A stretch of DNA of 64,000 bases from Desertivibrio insolitus. Lineage in GTDB: Bacteria > Actinomycetota > Actinomycetes > Actinomycetales > Microbacteriaceae. The DNA lies in assembly GCF_017355965.1 (NCBI RefSeq), contig NZ_JAFIQW010000004.1, positions 186,001-250,000 of the forward strand. The letters are read 5' to 3'. The first letter of the stretch is position 1; every line of letters starts with the position of its first letter. The notes under the pieces are model-generated. The model had not been told where the DNA came from. It worked only from the letters and a program-made list of their open reading frames with translations, and searched no databases. Positions 7,479 through 15,177 of the stretch are shown here, piece after piece. Both the position numbers and the translations under genes were made by a program.

Positions 7479-8692
7479 CCGCTCCGCTCGTCGGCTCTCA
7501 TGCCACGAACATCGGCTGGGCCGACGCCCGCAACGCAGCCTTCGCACTCGGCGCCGCGGTTCCTCGGCGGCCCGCGGACGTCGTGCCCCTCGCCGAGGCC
7601 GCGGGGCGCGTGCTGGCCCACGACGTCTTCGCACTCTCCGCGATGCCTCGGCTCGATGCCTCGGCGATGGACGGCTGGGCCGTCGCCGAGCCAGGAGCAG
7701 ACGGTGGATGGACGGTGGGCAAGTCCGTGCTGGCGGGCGACGTCCCCGCGATCACGACCCTGGCGCAGGGCGAGGCTCGTCCTATCGCGACCGGGGCACC
7801 CGTGCCTCCTGGCACTGTCGCAGTGCTGCGTAGCGAACACGGCGACGTCGTGGGCGGCACCCTGCGGCTCGGCCCGCTTGCGACCCGCTCACCGCGCCCG
7901 GGCGACCACGTGCGCCCGGCCGGAGAGGAGGCGCTGAGAGGTGACCCTCTGCTGCGTGCCGGCCTGCCCTTGACGCCGCCGCGTATCGCGCTCTGTGCTG
8001 CCGCCGGCTACGACCACCTCGCGGTCGCCGCGGCGGTCGCCGGCGATCTGCTGGTGCTGGGCGACGAGCTCGTGGACGAAGGCGAGCCGCGGCCGGGCGC
8101 GGTACGGGACGCTTTGGGGCCCTCGCTGCCGGGAGTGCTCCGCAGCGTGGGGCTCGGCATCGTGCGGCACGCGCGGTGCCCCGATGACGCGCGCGCCACC
8201 CTCGCCGCTCTCGCTGCAACCGAGGCGCCGCTCGTCGTGACGACGGGCGGCAGCGCGCGGGGTCCGGCGGACTTCGTGCGCGGGGCCATCTCGGGACTCG
8301 GCGGCCGGCTGGTCGTCGACGGTGTCGCGATGCGGCCGGGGCATCCGGTCATGGTCGCGTCGCTCCCGGGCGGTCGGGTGCTGCTCGCACTCCCGGGCAA
8401 CCCGCTGGCGGCGATGCTCTGCCTCGTGGGGCTCGGCACACCGATTGTCGACGGGATGCTCGGACGGCGCAGCGCGCGCCTCGGCCGCGCCGAGCTCGCG
8501 GCGGAGGCCTTCGCGCCCGCGGCATCCGTTCGACTCATGCCCTGCGAGGAGACGGACGACGGGCTCGTGCCGCTGCGGTGGCAGGGCTCCGGGATGCTCC
8601 GCGGGCTCGCCGCGGCGGATGCGGTCGCCGTGATCCCCGCGGGAGGAGCCCCGGCGGGCACGAGCGTGCCGGTGCTGCCCCTTCCCTGGTGA
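7475..8692 (+). CDS. moeA: molybdopterin molybdenumtransferase MoeA
   Basis: Inserts molybdate into adenylylated molybdopterin. At 405 residues it has normal length and domain order: an N-terminal region with VPLAEAAGRVLAHDVFA and PRLDASAMDGWAV, the P-G-D segment (RPGDHVRPAGEE), the central MoCF-binding domain with VVTTGGSARGPADFV and MRPGHPVMVA, the loop LALPGNPLAA, and a C-terminal MoeA domain IV. It ends 20 nt before the convergent end of the nitrate-reductase electron-transfer subunit. With mobA and DUF6457 it supplies cofactor to the adjacent nitrate reductase. Confidence 0.93.
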   Translation: MTAPLVGSHATNIGWADARNAAFALGAAVPRRPADVVPLAEAAGRVLAHDVFALSAMPRLDASAMDGWAVAEPGADGGWTVGKSVLAGDVPAITTLAQGEARPIATGAPVPPGTVAVLRSEHGDVVGGTLRLGPLATRSPRPGDHVRPAGEEALRGDPLLRAGLPLTPPRIALCAAAGYDHLAVAAAVAGDLLVLGDELVDEGEPRPGAVRDALGPSLPGVLRSVGLGIVRHARCPDDARATLAALAATEAPLVVTTGGSARGPADFVRGAISGLGGRLVVDGVAMRPGHPVMVASLPGGRVLLALPGNPLAAMLCLVGLGTPIVDGMLGRRSARLGRAELAAEAFAPAASVRLMPCEETDDGLVPLRWQGSGMLRGLAAADAVAVIPAGGAPAGTSVPVLPLPW

Positions 8693-8712
8693 CGCTCGGA
8701 CTGAACCAGGGC

Positions 8713-10317
8713 TCAGCCCGCTGAAACCGTCTCTCCCTTGCCCGCCCGCGCGAGCAGTTCGGCGATGCGGCCCTTGCAGCCGCCGCAGCCGGTGCCGGCT
8801 CGGGTCGAGCGCCCGACGCAGGCGACCGTGTCGTCTCCGGCGTCGATCGCCTCGGTGATGCGTCCCGCGGTGACGCCGTTGCACCAGCACACGGTGGCGT
8901 CGGGTGCGAAGGGATCGGATGCCGGGGCGACGAGAGCGTCGGTCGAATCCAGTCTCAGCAGGGCGGTCCGGTCGGCGGGCAGCTCGCTGCCTCGCTCGAA
9001 CAGCAGCGTCAGCTCGGCGGCGGTGCGCGGCATGCCCACGCAGACGAAACCCTCGAGCACACCGCCGCGGGTGACGAGTTTGACGTAACCGCCGCGGGCG
9101 GGGTCGGCCCACACGGTCACCTGCCAGGCGCGCCCACACGAATGGCCCTGCGGGTCGGCGTCCCACGGGTCGGCGTCGACGACGCCACCCGCGCACACGT
9201 CGACGCCCTCCGCCTTGAGCATGACGACCGTGGGCCGCTCGGCGGGCGGCGCGAGGGTGGCCGAGCGGCCGGCCGCCTCGGCGCGGAGCAACTCGACGAG
9301 GGCGTCCGCCTGCCGCCAGCCCGGACCGATCAGCCCAGCGGATGCGCCGGGCACGCGCCCGTCCGGCGCCGCGGAGCCCGGCGTGGCGACCTGCGCGCAG
9401 TCGCCGATCGCGAAGACGTGCGGGTCGGTCCAGCTGCGGAGGTGCTCGTCGACCACGACCCCGGTGGACACGACGAGCCCGGCGTCCGCGGCGAGTTCGA
9501 CGCGTGGCGCCGCACCCGCCGAGAGCAGGAGCAGGTCGCCGTGCACCTGCTTGCCGTCCGCGCACAGCAGCGCATCGAAATGCGCGCGCCCGGCGTCGTC
9601 GGTGCGGGTGAGGATGCCCTCGGCGCGAGAGTGCGCGACCATCTCCACGCCCGCGGCCGACGCGGCCAGCGCGAGAGTGCGTCCGCCGGCGACGTCGAGG
9701 TTGCGTGCCATGGGGGAGGGCCCGTGGTGCACCACGACGACCCGGGCGCCGCGTTCGGCCGCCGCGAGCGCGAACTCCATGCCGAGCACACCGGCGCCGA
9801 GCACGACGATGCGGCGCCGGTCCCGCACCGCGTCGGCGACGAGCTCGGCGTCGGTGAGATCGCGCAGTGTGACGACGCCGCGGGGGAGCGGCCGTGCACC
9901 GCGGTCGAGGTCGGCGGGGTCGTGGGGCCGGGCGAGGCGATGACGGCGGGAGCGCTCGAGTCCGGCGAGCGTGGGCACGTTGGCGCGCGCTCCCGTGGCG
10001 AGCACGAGGCGGTCGTACGGCAGGTGCGATCCCGTCGAGGTGCGCACGCGACGCCGCTCACGATCGATGCCGGTGGCCGCCTCGCCGAGGCGGACGTCGA
10101 CTCCCGCGGCCCGGGCTGCGGCCGTGTCGCCGATGTCGAGGGTGTCCCGATCGGCTCGCCCGACCGCGTACTCCGCCACGAGCACGCGGTTGTAGACATC
10201 CGCCTGCTCGGCCCCGAGCACGGCGAGGGCGACTTCCCCCGCGCGCACGGAGTCGAGCATCCCCTCGACGAACCGTGCCGCGACGGGACCGTAACCGATG
10301 ACGACGACGCGGATCAC
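8713..10317 (-). CDS. NAD(P)H/FAD electron-transfer subunit of assimilatory nitrate reductase with BFD [2Fe-2S] domain
   Basis: A 534-residue flavoprotein related to the N-terminal half of NirB and to Bacillus NasB/Klebsiella NasC. It has a first dinucleotide fold (VVVIGYGPVAARF), LVLATGARANVP, a second fold (IVVLGAGVLGMEFA) and the FAD-binding VFAIGDCAQV. The C-terminal BFD-like [2Fe-2S] domain has cysteines in VCWCNG and GCGGCKG. It lacks the siroheme half of NirB. The GTG start overlaps the nitrate reductase stop (GTGA); the frame is open much further upstream, but only as a shadow of that gene. It probably passes electrons from NAD(P)H to the reductase. Confidence 0.87.
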   Translation of the reverse strand: MIRVVVIGYGPVAARFVEGMLDSVRAGEVALAVLGAEQADVYNRVLVAEYAVGRADRDTLDIGDTAAARAAGVDVRLGEAATGIDRERRRVRTSTGSHLPYDRLVLATGARANVPTLAGLERSRRHRLARPHDPADLDRGARPLPRGVVTLRDLTDAELVADAVRDRRRIVVLGAGVLGMEFALAAAERGARVVVVHHGPSPMARNLDVAGGRTLALAASAAGVEMVAHSRAEGILTRTDDAGRAHFDALLCADGKQVHGDLLLLSAGAAPRVELAADAGLVVSTGVVVDEHLRSWTDPHVFAIGDCAQVATPGSAAPDGRVPGASAGLIGPGWRQADALVELLRAEAAGRSATLAPPAERPTVVMLKAEGVDVCAGGVVDADPWDADPQGHSCGRAWQVTVWADPARGGYVKLVTRGGVLEGFVCVGMPRTAAELTLLFERGSELPADRTALLRLDSTDALVAPASDPFAPDATVCWCNGVTAGRITEAIDAGDDTVACVGRSTRAGTGCGGCKGRIAELLARAGKGETVSAG

Positions 10318-12398
10318 GCAGGGACCTCCTCGACGCGCGCGACGCTCACGAGCGTGCGCTTGAACTCGGGCATGGCGGAGACGGGGTCGACGGCGGCCTC
10401 GGTGAGGGTGTTCGCGCGCTCGGCACCGGGGAAGTGGAAGGGCAGGAAGACGGTGTCGTGCCGGATGCCGCTCGTGACCTCCGCCCTCGCCCGTGTCACG
10501 CCTCGCGGCGATGTGATCTCGACGAGATCGCCGGAGGCGATGCCGAGGCGCGACGCGGTCGCGGGATGGATCTGCAGGGCCGCCTCTGGGCGGGCAGTCA
10601 CGAGTTCCGGCACCCGACGGGTCTGGGCGCCGGACTGGTAGTGCTCGAGGAGGCGACCGGTCACGAGGGTGAGCTCGCCGCCCCGCTGCGCTCCCGGCTC
10701 GCGCAACCGAGGGATGACCGCCACGAGGCGCGCCAGCCCGTCGGGATGCGCGAACCGGTCCTCGAAGAGCCGGGGCGTGCCGGCCGAGCCGGCAGGGTAG
10801 GGCCAGAAGGCGGCGACGCCCTCGTCGAGCCGCGCGTGGCTGAGCCCTGAGTAGTCCGCGATCCCGCCGGCCGAGGCCCGCGCGAGCTCGTCGAAGACCT
10901 CGGCCGCGTCGGTGCTCCAGGTGCCGGGAGCGTCGAGGCGCCGCGCGAGCTCGCGCATCACCCACAGCTCGCTGCGGGCCTCGGCGGGCGGGTCGATCGC
11001 ACGGCGGCGGCGCAGCACGCGCCCTTCCAGGGACGTCATCGTCCCCTCCTCCTCGGCCCACTGCGTCACGGGCAGGATGTAGTCCGCGAGCAGGGCGGTC
11101 TCGGACGGGACGAAGTCGCACACCACGAGGAGGTCGAGCTCGTCGAGCGCCCGGGTGACGGCCGCGGCATCCGGCGCGCTCACGACGACGTTCGAGCCGT
11201 GCACGAGCAGGGCCTTGACCTCGCGGCCGAGCATGCCGAGCAGTTCCACCGCGGGCACCCCCGGCCCCGGAATCGACTCGGGCGGGACGCCCCAGACGGA
11301 TGCCACGTGCTCGCGCGCCGCCGGGTCCGTGATCTTGCGATAGCCCGGCAGCTGGTCGGCCTTCTGGCCGTGCTCGCGGCCGCCCTGGCCGTTGCCCTGA
11401 CCGGTGAGGGTGCCGTAACCGGAGACGGCGCGGCCGCCCTCGACCCGCCCCGGCAGGCCGAGCACGAGGGCGAGGTTGATCGCGGCGGTCGCGGTGTCGG
11501 TGCCGTCGACGTGCTGTTCGACGCCGCGGCCGGTGAGGATGAAGGCGCGCCCCTCGGCGAGACGGCGTGCGACCTGACGCAGTTGCGCCGCCGGCACGCC
11601 CGTGACTTCCTGCACCCGCTCCGGCCACCAGCGGTTCACCTCGCGGCGGAGCTCGTCGAGCCCGACGGTCCGCTCAGCGAGGTAGGCGGAGTCGGCGAGG
11701 CCCTCGGCGAGCACGACGTGCGTGAGCCCGAGGAGCACGACGAGATCGGTGCCAGGGGCGGGCTGCACGTGGATTCCTCCGCCGTCCTCCGTCAGCCGCG
11801 CCGTCTCCGAGCGGCGCGGGTCGACCACGACGAGTCCGCCCGCGGCCCGGGCGCCGGCGAGGTGACCGATGAACGGAGGCATCGTCGCCGCGACGTTGGA
11901 GCCGAGCAGGAGGATCGTGCGGGCATCGTCGAGGTCCTCGACGGGGAACGGCAGTCCCCGGTCGACGCCGAACGCCCGGTTGCCGGCGGCGGCTGCGGAC
12001 GACATGCAGAACCGGCCGTTGTAGTCGATGCGGCTCGTGCCGAGCGCGATGCGCGCGAACTTGCCCAGCTGGTAGGCCTTCTCGTTGGTCAGACCGCCGC
12101 CGCCGAAGACGCCGACCGCGTCGGCACCATGCGACGAGCGGATGTCCCGGAGCCGCCGCGCGATGTCGTCGAGCGCCTCGGCCCAGGAGACCTCCTCGAA
12201 CCCGCCGTCGACGCGACGCAGCGGCCTCGTCACGCGATCGGTCGTGTCGAGTACCTCGGCCGAGGTCCAGCCCTTCTTGCACAGGCCGCCGCGGTTGGTC
12301 GGGAAGTCCCGGCCGGCCACCTCGATGCGGGCCCCGGCGGGGGTCAGCGACATGGCGCACTGCAGCGCGCAGTAGGGGCAGTGGCTCGACCGGGTCAT
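10314..12398 (-). CDS. nasA: assimilatory nitrate reductase catalytic subunit (molybdopterin oxidoreductase)
   Basis: Reduces nitrate to nitrite in the cytoplasm; 694 residues. The N-terminal [4Fe-4S] ligands are C7, C10, C14 and C40 (CPYCALQC ... LCKKGW). Mo-bis-MGD binding follows, with the probable Mo-ligand Cys131 in GRFCMSSAAA. Further motifs are GSNVAATMPP, VVDPRRSETA and the C-terminal molydop_binding domain (TGRLLEHYQSG ... FLPFHFPGAERANTLT). There is no signal peptide, which fits assimilatory rather than periplasmic enzymes. It sits between narK and the flavoprotein subunit, in the same orientation and tightly packed. Confidence 0.95.
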   Translation of the reverse strand: MTRSSHCPYCALQCAMSLTPAGARIEVAGRDFPTNRGGLCKKGWTSAEVLDTTDRVTRPLRRVDGGFEEVSWAEALDDIARRLRDIRSSHGADAVGVFGGGGLTNEKAYQLGKFARIALGTSRIDYNGRFCMSSAAAAGNRAFGVDRGLPFPVEDLDDARTILLLGSNVAATMPPFIGHLAGARAAGGLVVVDPRRSETARLTEDGGGIHVQPAPGTDLVVLLGLTHVVLAEGLADSAYLAERTVGLDELRREVNRWWPERVQEVTGVPAAQLRQVARRLAEGRAFILTGRGVEQHVDGTDTATAAINLALVLGLPGRVEGGRAVSGYGTLTGQGNGQGGREHGQKADQLPGYRKITDPAAREHVASVWGVPPESIPGPGVPAVELLGMLGREVKALLVHGSNVVVSAPDAAAVTRALDELDLLVVCDFVPSETALLADYILPVTQWAEEEGTMTSLEGRVLRRRRAIDPPAEARSELWVMRELARRLDAPGTWSTDAAEVFDELARASAGGIADYSGLSHARLDEGVAAFWPYPAGSAGTPRLFEDRFAHPDGLARLVAVIPRLREPGAQRGGELTLVTGRLLEHYQSGAQTRRVPELVTARPEAALQIHPATASRLGIASGDLVEITSPRGVTRARAEVTSGIRHDTVFLPFHFPGAERANTLTEAAVDPVSAMPEFKRTLVSVARVEEVPA

Positions 12399-12420
12399 CC
12401 GTCGTCACCTCGTCGCTCGG

Positions 12421-13836
12421 TCAGATCCGGATGCCGGCGCGGCGACCGCCCCGCAGGTAGACGAGTCCGGTGATCGTGAGCATCAGGACGTAGGCGACGA
12501 CGAAGCCGGCGAGCCCGGCCTCGTAGCCGCCGGTGGACGTCTTCGACAAGCCGAGCACCTGGGGGATGACGAAGCCGCCGTACGCGCCGACCGCGGAGAT
12601 GATGCCGAGGGCCGCCGCCGCCCGCCGCTGGGAGCTGATGTCGCCGGCGGTGCGGTGAGCGTCGGCGACGCCCGAGCGCCAGGCGAAGACGGTGGGGATC
12701 ATGCGGTAGGTCGCGCCGTTGCCGACGCCACTCGCCGCGAAGAGCGCGAGGAACAGCACGAGGAAGAGCCAGAAGTTCGCCAGTGGCAGGGTCAGGATGA
12801 CCGCGACCGTCATGATCCCCATGGCCGCGAACGAGGTCATCGTCATGGCGGCCCCGCCGAAGCGGTCGGCGAGCCTGCCGCCGTAGGGGCGGGCGAGCGA
12901 CCCGACGAGGGCGCCGAGGAACGCGAGCGTCAGGGTGGCGCCGCCCACCGCGAACGTGGAGAACTGGGGGAAGAGGTCGGCGATGAGCTTCGGGAACACG
13001 CCCGCGAAGCCGATGAACGAGCCGAAAGTGCCGATGTAGAGGAACGCGAGCACCCAAAGGTGCGGCTCCTTGGCTGCGGCGAGGGAGGCGGCGAAGTCGC
13101 TCCGGGCGGCGGAGAGGTTGTCCATCCGCAGCGCGGCGCCGATGGCGGCGACGAGGATGAGCGGCCCCCAGATGAGCCCGGCGAGGGGCAGATTCACGGC
13201 GCCCGCCGCGCCGATCGTGATCGCGATGGGCACGAGCAGCTGGGCGACGGCGGCACCGAGGTTGCCGCCCGCGGCGTTCAGGCCGAGTGCCCAGCCCTTC
13301 TCCCGCTGCGGGTAGAAGTAGGTGATGTTCGCCATCGACGACGCGAAGTTGCCGCCGCCCACCCCGGCGAGCGCCGCGACGGCCAGCATGACGGCGAAGG
13401 GCGTCTCGGGGTTGCCGACGCAGAGCGCGAGCCCGGTCGCCGGCAGGAGCAGCAGCAGCGCCGACACGATCGTCCAGTTGCGGCCGCCGAAGCGGGCGAC
13501 CATGAACGTGTAGGGGAAGCGGAGGGTCGCGCCGACGAGGCTCGGCATCGAGATGAGCCAGAAGATCTGCGCGGTGTCGAACGTGAAGCCCGCGGCGGGC
13601 AACTGCACGACCACGATCGACCAGAGCTGCCAGACGACGAACCCGAGGAACTCGGCGAAGATCGACCAGCGCAGGTTCCGGGCGGCGATCCCGCGGCCGA
13701 CGGACTCCCACTGCGCGGTGTTCTCGGGCTCCCAGCCGTCGAGCCATCGGCCGGGCCTGCGGCTCAGCGCGGGCGCCTCCGCGGGCGGGATCGTCGACGT
13801 CGGTGCCGGGGCGGTGCGGGTGAGTTCGGCGGTCAT
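12421..13836 (-). CDS. narK: NarK-type nitrate/nitrite MFS transporter
   Basis: A 471-residue, twelve-helix major facilitator transporter. Family signs are GVGGGNFASSMANITYFYP (nitrate signature region 1), LGLNAAGGNLGAA, and the second signature GVGNGATYRMIP. The soluble N-terminus (about 50 residues) ends in WDGWEPENTAQWESVG-like wording typical of the actinobacterial clade (actual text LDGWEPENTAQW). ATG 13836 was chosen because GGAGAGA precedes it; an in-frame TTG four codons upstream overlaps that ribosome binding site. It imports nitrate for the downstream reductase and may also export nitrite. Confidence 0.93.
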   Translation of the reverse strand: MTAELTRTAPAPTSTIPPAEAPALSRRPGRWLDGWEPENTAQWESVGRGIAARNLRWSIFAEFLGFVVWQLWSIVVVQLPAAGFTFDTAQIFWLISMPSLVGATLRFPYTFMVARFGGRNWTIVSALLLLLPATGLALCVGNPETPFAVMLAVAALAGVGGGNFASSMANITYFYPQREKGWALGLNAAGGNLGAAVAQLLVPIAITIGAAGAVNLPLAGLIWGPLILVAAIGAALRMDNLSAARSDFAASLAAAKEPHLWVLAFLYIGTFGSFIGFAGVFPKLIADLFPQFSTFAVGGATLTLAFLGALVGSLARPYGGRLADRFGGAAMTMTSFAAMGIMTVAVILTLPLANFWLFLVLFLALFAASGVGNGATYRMIPTVFAWRSGVADAHRTAGDISSQRRAAAALGIISAVGAYGGFVIPQVLGLSKTSTGGYEAGLAGFVVAYVLMLTITGLVYLRGGRRAGIRI

Positions 13837-13920
13837 CACTCTCTCCAAAGGGTCGGCGGTGCGGGGTGCGATGGGCGGTACGTGGTGCCCGCGCGCGACG
13901 CTGCGCGTGGAGAAGGGGGG

Positions 13921-14985
13921 TCAGACGAGGGCGCGGTCGTACAGCTCGGCGACGATCTCGACGAGCTCGCGCGGCGGGACGGAGGTGGCCGTGAGGAGCG
14001 GCTCGCTCGTGACATCCGCCCCGGCGTTAGCCGCGAGCCCGGCGAAGTACCCGGGCGCGAGCAGGTAGGACGCGACGACGACGCGCCCGCCGGGGTTCGC
14101 TGCGCGCGTGCTCGTCACCGCCTCGGCCACGCGCGGACGGGCGGCCGAGATGAACGAGACGGTGACCGGCCTGCCGAGCTCGGCGGCGAGCAGGGCCCCG
14201 GCGGTGTGGCAGTCGTCGACGGCGCGGCGGTCGCTCGAGCCCGCGGCGGCGAGCACGACGTGGTCCTCGTTCCGCAGTCCCGCCTCGCGCAGGCGGCGTG
14301 CGAGCACCGTCGCGAGCCGCGGGTCCGGCCCCAGAGCGGCGGTGACGTCGGTCGTCGTCTCCGCCTCCGCGGCCGCCTCGGCGAGGTCGACGTGCACGTG
14401 GTAGCCGGCCGAGAGCAGCAGCGGCACGACGACCGCGTCCGCCTCAGCGTCGAGGGAGTCGAGCACCGACGGCACGTCCGGCTGCTGCACGTCGACGAAC
14501 GCGTCGAGCACCGTGAGCTCGGGCCGTGCGGCGCGCACCGCCTCGAGCAGATGTGCGACGGCGGCCGCGCCCGCGGCATCCGAGGTGCCGTGCGAGGCCG
14601 CGACGAGGGCGCTCCTCGGCGCGACCTCGATCACGCCGTCGCGCTCGCGCACCCGCCAGGTCGGCAGGCGGAGCGCGTCGGGCTTCGTGTAGCAGTGACC
14701 CGACTCGAGGTCGTAGACGTCCTTATGCAGCGGCGAGGCGATGGTCGGGCGGTCGCCCTTCGAGCCGACGATGCCGCGGGAGATGACGGCGGCGCCCGTG
14801 GCGGGGTCGAGGTTGGAGACGGCGAACAGGCGGCCGTCGGGCAGGAGGAACAGGGCGATCTGGCTCGCGCCGACGAGCGCGGCCTCCCCCCACAGGGGCT
14901 CGAGCTCGTCGCGACGGCAGACCGCGGTCCAGATCGTCGCCGTCCGCTGCGCGCCGGCCGGCTCTCGTGTCTCGGTGATCGTCAC
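13921..14985 (-). CDS. fusion of nitrite reductase small subunit NirD with CbiX/SirB-type sirohydrochlorin chelatase
   Basis: A 354-residue two-domain protein. Residues about 15-122 are NirD-like (SNLDPATGAAVISRGIVG, TIASPLHKDVYDLESGHC); like many NirD proteins it has a Rieske fold without the full Cys/His iron-sulphur ligand set. Residues about 125-354 are a tandem CbiX chelatase, with the metal-site His in AASHGT (H132) and LLLSAGYHVHVD. It thus joins a nitrite reductase subunit to an enzyme that inserts iron into siroheme, the cofactor of NirB. GTG 14985 lies 7 nt after TAGCCT, so the message is probably leaderless. It heads the operon with narK, the reductase and the flavoprotein. Confidence 0.88.
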   Translation of the reverse strand: MTITETREPAGAQRTATIWTAVCRRDELEPLWGEAALVGASQIALFLLPDGRLFAVSNLDPATGAAVISRGIVGSKGDRPTIASPLHKDVYDLESGHCYTKPDALRLPTWRVRERDGVIEVAPRSALVAASHGTSDAAGAAAVAHLLEAVRAARPELTVLDAFVDVQQPDVPSVLDSLDAEADAVVVPLLLSAGYHVHVDLAEAAAEAETTTDVTAALGPDPRLATVLARRLREAGLRNEDHVVLAAAGSSDRRAVDDCHTAGALLAAELGRPVTVSFISAARPRVAEAVTSTRAANPGGRVVVASYLLAPGYFAGLAANAGADVTSEPLLTATSVPPRELVEIVAELYDRALV

Positions 14986-14992
14986 GGGGTCG

Positions 14993-15057
14993 AGGCTAGG
15001 AAGGGCATGTTTCCGTAGGGCACGCCTCCCGTGACGCCCCCGTAACGTCTGCCTCAC
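14993..15057 (-). promoter_or_regulatory. GlnR-like box array and promoter of the nirD-narK-nasA operon
   Basis: On the minus strand, half-sites start every 11 nt: GTGAG (15057-15053), GTTAC (15046-15042), GTCAC (15035-15031), a poor CGTGC (15024-15020) and GAAAC (15013-15009). After 10 nt follows the -10 box TAGCCT (14998-14993), then 7 nt to the GTG start. The last half-site to -10 distance equals that at mobA. It reads as a GlnR-activated promoter; GlnR itself is not in this window. Confidence 0.6.
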
Positions 15058-15074
15058 TCGTCCGCCGCGCCGAC

Positions 15075-15116
15075 GTGAGATGCGCGTTACAGAGCGTTAC
15101 CTGGGCGCAATAGGGC
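15075..15116 (+). promoter_or_regulatory. GlnR-like half-sites and promoter of nirB
   Basis: GTGAG (15075-15079), 6 nt, GTTAC (15086-15090), 5 nt, GTTAC (15096-15100), then 10 nt to the -10-like TAGGGC (15111-15116). The spacing of the last half-site to the -10 box is again 10 nt. One inter-site gap is 5 rather than 6 nt, so this is a weaker match than the two other boxes. The leader from about 15123 to the ATG carries GGAGGA as ribosome binding site. Confidence 0.5.
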
Positions 15117-15177
15117 TGGAACGCCCGGTCCGTACCGTCGAACACGTCCGAGAACCGCGTCGCCCCGGAGGACCCAT

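Noticed and set aside
10318-11628. A very long minus-strand frame (8713-11628) that would fuse 437 extra residues to the nitrate-reductase flavoprotein
   Set aside because: The extra part is Arg/Gly/Ala-rich, lies antisense-free but out of frame over nasA, and the true protein begins at a dinucleotide-binding motif right after a GTG that overlaps the nasA stop.
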